NCBI GenBank assembly: GCA_001873945.1
Contig: MNYI01000155.1
Location: forward strand, 1-9,637
Length of the DNA: 9,637 bases
DNA from: Candidatus Desantisbacteria bacterium CG2_30_40_21
Lineage (GTDB): Bacteria > UBA9089 > CG2-30-40-21
Direction of reading: 5' to 3'
Shown: piece by piece, positions 6,381-9,637 of the stretch
Position numbering within the stretch: the first letter of the stretch is position 1
Layout of the letters: each line of letters opens with the position of its first letter
Made by a program: the position numbers and the translations under genes
The notes under the pieces: model-generated
What the model was told of the DNA's origin: nothing
The model's database searches: none
What the model saw: the letters and a program-made list of their open reading frames with translations, nothing else

Positions 6381-9197
6381 TTGGACGAAAAAATTATCAT
6401 AAAAGGTGCACGGGTTCACAACCTGAAAAATATAGATATAGACATTCCCAGAAACAAATTTGTGGTTGTTACCGGGCTTTCTGGTTCTGGGAAATCTTCT
6501 CTTGCCTTTGATACTATTTATGCTGAAGGACAACGAAGGTATGTTGAGTCCCTTTCTGCCTATGCCCGACAATTCTTGGAACAGATGGAAAAACCAGATG
6601 TTGATTATATTGGCGGGCTTTCTCCAGCCATTGCTATTGAGCAAAGAACAACTGCAAAAAATCCGCGATCAACAGTAGGAACGGTAACAGAAATATACGA
6701 TTACCTCCGACTTCTTTATGCCAGAATAGGCATTCCTCACTGCTATAATTGTGGCAAGCTAATCAGAAAACAAAGTGTAGATGAAATCGTGGAGCAGATC
6801 ATGTCTTTGAAAGAAGACAAAAAACTCCAGATTCTTGCCCCTGTTGTTCGGGGTAGAAAGGGGGAATGTCAGCAGGTTTTTGCTTCAGCCAGAAAAGACG
6901 GCTACATTCGAGTTCGAGTAGATGGGCAGGTGCATGACCTGTCTGAAGAGATCTCCCTGAAAAAAAACAAGAACCATAATGTTGAAATAGTTGTGGACAG
7001 GCTTATTCTTAAGCCGGATATAAGAGGTAGGCTATCTGATTCCATAGAGGCTGCTTCTGCTCTTGCTAAGGGAATAGTCATGGTGATTGTTGATGAAGTG
7101 GATGAAAAATTCTTCTCTGCACAAATGGCTTGTGTTGATTGTGGGATTAGTTATGAGGAGTTGTCTCCAAGGTCGTTTTCTTTTAATAGTCCGTATGGGG
7201 CATGTCCGGAATGTACAGGTCTTGGCTCTAAGATAGAAATTGACCCAGACCTGATTGTGCCAGACAAGTCAAAGAATATTTACGAAGGGGCGATCGTTCC
7301 TCTGGGTTTTTCTTCTTCATGGCTCTATCAGATAGAACGGGTAGCAAGGCAGGAAGGGTTTTTATTAGATGTTCCTTTTGGAAGCTTAAAAAAAGAGCAG
7401 CAGAATATTATCCTTTATGGGTCAAGCGATGGATATTATTGCCAGACAAAATATGGGGAAAGGTATTATGGGGGGTATGAGGGCGTAATCCCAACCCTTA
7501 ACAGACGATATAAAGAGACAGAATCAGAAAGGGTTCGTGAAGATATGACAGGTTATATGACTACTAAAACCTGTACTGCCTGTCAGGGGGCAAGATTAAA
7601 AAAGGAGTCCCTTTATGTAACTGTGGGTGAAAAATCCATTAGCCAGATAACAGGGATGTCTATTAAAGAGTTAAACGGGTTTTTTGAGGATATTGTTTTG
7701 ACTGAGTTTGAAAGGCTTGTGGCAAAGAAGATATTGCAGGAGATACAGAAAAGGCTTGAATTCTTGAGTAATGTGGGTTTGAGTTATCTTAGCCTTGATC
7801 GTATGACCAAAACCCTCTCTGGTGGAGAGGCACAAAGGATTCATCTGGCAACCCAGATAGGTTCAGGATTGGTTGGGGTTTTGTATGTGCTTGATGAGCC
7901 CAGTATTGGTCTTCACCAAAGGGATAATCAAAAACTCTTAAATACCATGTGTCAATTGCGAGATATGGGGAATACCCTTATTGTGGTAGAACATGACGAG
8001 GCAACCATCAGACAGGCAGATTTTATTATTGACCTTGGTCCAGGGGCAGGGGAAGTAGGCGGAAGAATAGTGGCTCAAGGAAGTCTTGAGGATATTTTGA
8101 CTAACAAGGATTCTCTTACCGGTAAATATCTTCGGGGAGATGTAGCTATCCCCATACCAGCCAAAAGGTGTCATGGTGAAAGGTTTTTGGAGATAAAGGG
8201 AGCATCTCATCACAATCTAAAAAATATCACAATAAAGATTCCTATTGGATTATTTATTTGTATTACCGGGGTATCTGGCTCAGGCAAGAGTACTCTTATT
8301 GGAGAAACGCTTTATCCCCTGTTGATGCAAAGGTTATACAATAGTCGTGTTCAACCAGGAAAACACAATAGTGTTTTCGGGCTGGAGTATATAGACAAGG
8401 TAATTGACATTGATCAATCTCCTATTGGAAGGACGCCAAGATCTAACCCTGCTACCTATACAGGATTATTTACCCATATCAGAGACCTCTTTTCGTTGTT
8501 GCCTGAGGCAAAGATGAAGGGGTATGCCCCTGGCAGGTTTAGCTTTAATGTTAAAGGTGGCAGGTGTGAAGCATGTCAGGGGGATGGGATTATCAGGATA
8601 GAGATGCATTTCTTGCCGGCCGTTTATGTTCCTTGCGAGGTATGTAAGGGGAAAAGGTATAACAAGGAAACGATAGAGGTAAGGTATAAAGGCAGGAGCA
8701 TTGCAGATGTTCTTGATATGACTGTGAAAGAGGCATGGAATTTTTTTAAGGCTATCCCATCCCTTTATAACAAGCTCCAAACTCTGATGGATGTTGGTCT
8801 TTCATATATTAAGCTCGGACAGTCAGCAATTACCTTTTCTGGCGGAGAGGCACAAAGAATAAAACTCTCTGCAGAATTGAGCAAACGATCCACAGGTAAA
8901 ACCCTATACCTGCTGGATGAACCAACCACTGGTCTTCATTTTGCAGATATTCATCTGCTGTTGGATGTCCTTTTAAGGCTCAGGGATGCCGGCAATACTG
9001 TAATTATTATTGAGCATAATCTGGATGTAATTAAAACCGCTGATTATATCATTGACCTTGGACCAGAGGGTGGTGATGAGGGGGGACAGGTAGTGGCTGT
9101 TGGAACACCTGAAGAGGTGGCAAGGAATGAAGATTCGTATACCGGACAGTTTTTGCGGGGTTGTGGGGTTGGGAGTAGCCGCTTAGTTGCAGAGTAA
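6381..9197 (+). CDS. uvrA: Excinuclease ABC subunit A (UvrA)
   Basis: UvrA is the DNA-damage sensor of nucleotide excision repair; its dimer loads UvrB at lesions. This protein has 938 aa (E. coli about 940) and is complete. The first ABC module has Walker A GLSGSGKSS (32-40), signature LSGGEAQRI (479-487) and Walker B LYVLDEPSIGLHQRD (501-515). The second has GVSGSGKST (630-638), FSGGEAQRI (819-827) and LYLLDEPTTGLHFAD (842-856). Zinc cysteines are C251/C254/C275/C278 and C729/C732/C752/C755; an extra CYNC lies at 121-124. The start is TTG, giving MDEKIIIKGARVHNLKNI, which aligns with the usual UvrA N-terminus. The nearby ATGs at 6367 and 6371 are out of frame. GGATG upstream is only a weak RBS. 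It follows parB by 55 bp and probably lacks a functional link to it. Confidence 0.97.
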   Translation: MDEKIIIKGARVHNLKNIDIDIPRNKFVVVTGLSGSGKSSLAFDTIYAEGQRRYVESLSAYARQFLEQMEKPDVDYIGGLSPAIAIEQRTTAKNPRSTVGTVTEIYDYLRLLYARIGIPHCYNCGKLIRKQSVDEIVEQIMSLKEDKKLQILAPVVRGRKGECQQVFASARKDGYIRVRVDGQVHDLSEEISLKKNKNHNVEIVVDRLILKPDIRGRLSDSIEAASALAKGIVMVIVDEVDEKFFSAQMACVDCGISYEELSPRSFSFNSPYGACPECTGLGSKIEIDPDLIVPDKSKNIYEGAIVPLGFSSSWLYQIERVARQEGFLLDVPFGSLKKEQQNIILYGSSDGYYCQTKYGERYYGGYEGVIPTLNRRYKETESERVREDMTGYMTTKTCTACQGARLKKESLYVTVGEKSISQITGMSIKELNGFFEDIVLTEFERLVAKKILQEIQKRLEFLSNVGLSYLSLDRMTKTLSGGEAQRIHLATQIGSGLVGVLYVLDEPSIGLHQRDNQKLLNTMCQLRDMGNTLIVVEHDEATIRQADFIIDLGPGAGEVGGRIVAQGSLEDILTNKDSLTGKYLRGDVAIPIPAKRCHGERFLEIKGASHHNLKNITIKIPIGLFICITGVSGSGKSTLIGETLYPLLMQRLYNSRVQPGKHNSVFGLEYIDKVIDIDQSPIGRTPRSNPATYTGLFTHIRDLFSLLPEAKMKGYAPGRFSFNVKGGRCEACQGDGIIRIEMHFLPAVYVPCEVCKGKRYNKETIEVRYKGRSIADVLDMTVKEAWNFFKAIPSLYNKLQTLMDVGLSYIKLGQSAITFSGGEAQRIKLSAELSKRSTGKTLYLLDEPTTGLHFADIHLLLDVLLRLRDAGNTVIIIEHNLDVIKTADYIIDLGPEGGDEGGQVVAVGTPEEVARNEDSYTGQFLRGCGVGSSRLVAE

Positions 9198-9213
9198 CGC
9201 GAATGTTTTTAAC

Positions 9214-9229
9214 CACAAAGGGCACAAAG
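9214..9229 (+). repeat. Short direct repeat CACAAAG x2 after uvrA
   Basis: CACAAAG occurs at 9214-9220 and 9223-9229 within AACCACAAAGGGCACAAAG. Similar degenerate strings are common spacer DNA in repeat-rich bacterial genomes, as far as I recall. The open frame beginning at 9203 reads through it, which suggests that frame's first residues are not ancestral coding sequence. Confidence 0.4.
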
Positions 9230-9232
9230 TTT

Positions 9233-9448
9233 AACTTACTCCGCTGTTTTGTGCTTATATACCTTAAAATAAATGATGTTCAGCACTACGATATCGGACA
9301 GATGAACCTGTACATGGGCTATTTCGCCAACGAAGAATTTTATAAGACCTATCCAATTGTGACATCACTGATGTCACAATTAAGTTGGACTCACTATACC
9401 GTTCTAATTACAATTAACAACAGACTTCTACAAGTCAATTTATCGTGA
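9233..9448 (+). pseudogene. Scrambled relic of a DUF1016/YhcG-type PDDEXK nuclease gene
   Basis: An open frame from 9203 to 9448 (81 codons) carries two recognisable pieces of the DUF1016 (YhcG) family in the wrong order. Residues about 11-45 (LLRCFVLIYLKINDVQHYD, then IGQMNLYMGYF) resemble the C-terminal nuclease core, normally LLKCFVLIDLK...DIGQM.MYV.YF. Residues about 46-73 (FYKTYPIVTSLMSQLSWTHY) resemble the N-terminal domain, which should precede it. The catalytic Asp of IDLK is Tyr here (IYLK). Near 9424 another frame continues as DFYKSIY, like the family's R.FY segment, which implies a frameshift. Intact members are several hundred residues long. There is no convincing RBS. Family recognition is from memory of motifs; the relic status is fairly sure if that is right. 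Confidence 0.62.
9355..9381. repeat. 27-bp near-perfect palindrome
   Basis: AATTGTGACATCA (9355-9367) and TGATGTCACAATT (9369-9381) are exact reverse complements around a single central C at 9368. It lies inside the DUF1016 relic, where it encodes IVTSLMSQL. It may be a dyad operator-like site, an insertion scar, or chance. No T-run follows, so it is not a terminator. Confidence 0.7.
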
Positions 9449-9579
9449 TGATTGAAGTCGTTGACTCTCAACAAGTTACGCCAAACAGAGCAAAATTGGA
9501 CATTCAGTATTTGCAAGTAATTGATTTTATTGGTGTTATCTTTTATGAAAAATCAACCATTAAAACCATAACATCCTAA
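9448..9579 (+). other. Unrecognised 43-codon open frame (doubtful gene)
   Basis: An ATG at 9448, overlapping the TGA that closes the preceding relic, opens a 43-residue frame (MIEVVDSQQV... to ...IKTITS) ending with TAA at 9577-9579. I recognise no family, signal peptide or motif, and there is no good RBS. It may be further debris of the neighbouring pseudogene. The rest of the stretch from 9449 to 9629 shows nothing else I can name. Confidence 0.12.
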
Positions 9580-9629
9580 CAGACAACGAGTTATGTGAAA
9601 TAGACACTGTCCAAAAAAATAGCCCATAA

Positions 9630-9637
9630 AAGGAGAC
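9630..9637 (+). promoter_or_regulatory. Possible ribosome-binding site of a gene starting beyond the window
   Basis: The window ends in AAGGAGAC, a good Shine-Dalgarno match (AAGGAG). If a start codon follows within about 5-10 bases, a + strand gene begins just outside. This cannot be tested from the window. Confidence 0.4.

Noticed and set aside
9203..9448. An intact 81-residue gene
   Set aside because: The frame joins DUF1016-like fragments in the wrong order, lacks a good RBS, has a changed catalytic residue, and its first residues come from spacer-type repeat DNA.

Overview
This looks like a bacterial chromosome segment of moderate, somewhat AT-rich composition, with all real genes on the + strand. 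ParA/Soj, a ParB/Spo0J that carries a perfect copy of the classical parS palindrome, and a full-length UvrA mark it as bacterial. Nothing in the window fixes the phylum. The intergenic spaces are full of short inverted and tandem repeats, which I associate mainly with repeat-rich environmental or candidate-phylum genomes; that is an impression, not a classification.

Layout. Positions 1-286 hold no gene. They contain a short interspersed repeat that appears to have been split by a 162-bp foldback (MITE-like) element with 26-bp perfect terminal inverted repeats. parA (287-1057) follows, then, after one base, a 715-aa polytopic membrane protein (1059-3206). A 67-bp inverted-repeat element separates it from a 692-aa paralogue (3297-5375). 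Both are GT-C-type glycosyltransferase-like proteins with a C-terminal extracytoplasmic region and a shared terminal domain. A hairpin-rich spacer leads to parB (5474-6325), whose coding sequence contains parS at 6130-6145. A 9-bp tandem repeat with an inverted copy separates parB from uvrA (6381-9197, TTG start). The last 440 bp contain a scrambled relic of a DUF1016/YhcG-type nuclease gene, a 27-bp palindrome, an unrecognised 43-codon ORF, and a ribosome-binding-site-like sequence at the very end.

How the genes work together. ParA, ParB and parS form the chromosome segregation module. parA and parB are normally adjacent, but here about 4.4 kb with two membrane-protein genes lies between them. 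The second membrane protein keeps the motifs expected of an active lipid-linked-sugar transferase (DD, GMET, LTRPEG, HRY). The first has lost or altered each of these while staying open over 715 codons, so it looks like a pseudoenzyme. Its cytoplasmic N-terminal tail also resembles the basic LG(K/R)G peptide by which ParB proteins contact ParA, and it starts exactly where parB would be expected to start. It could be a fossil of a cassette inserted into the 5' end of an older parB, or a membrane-anchored ParA partner. This is the most interesting point in the window and remains a hypothesis. uvrA (nucleotide excision repair) is probably an independent neighbour.
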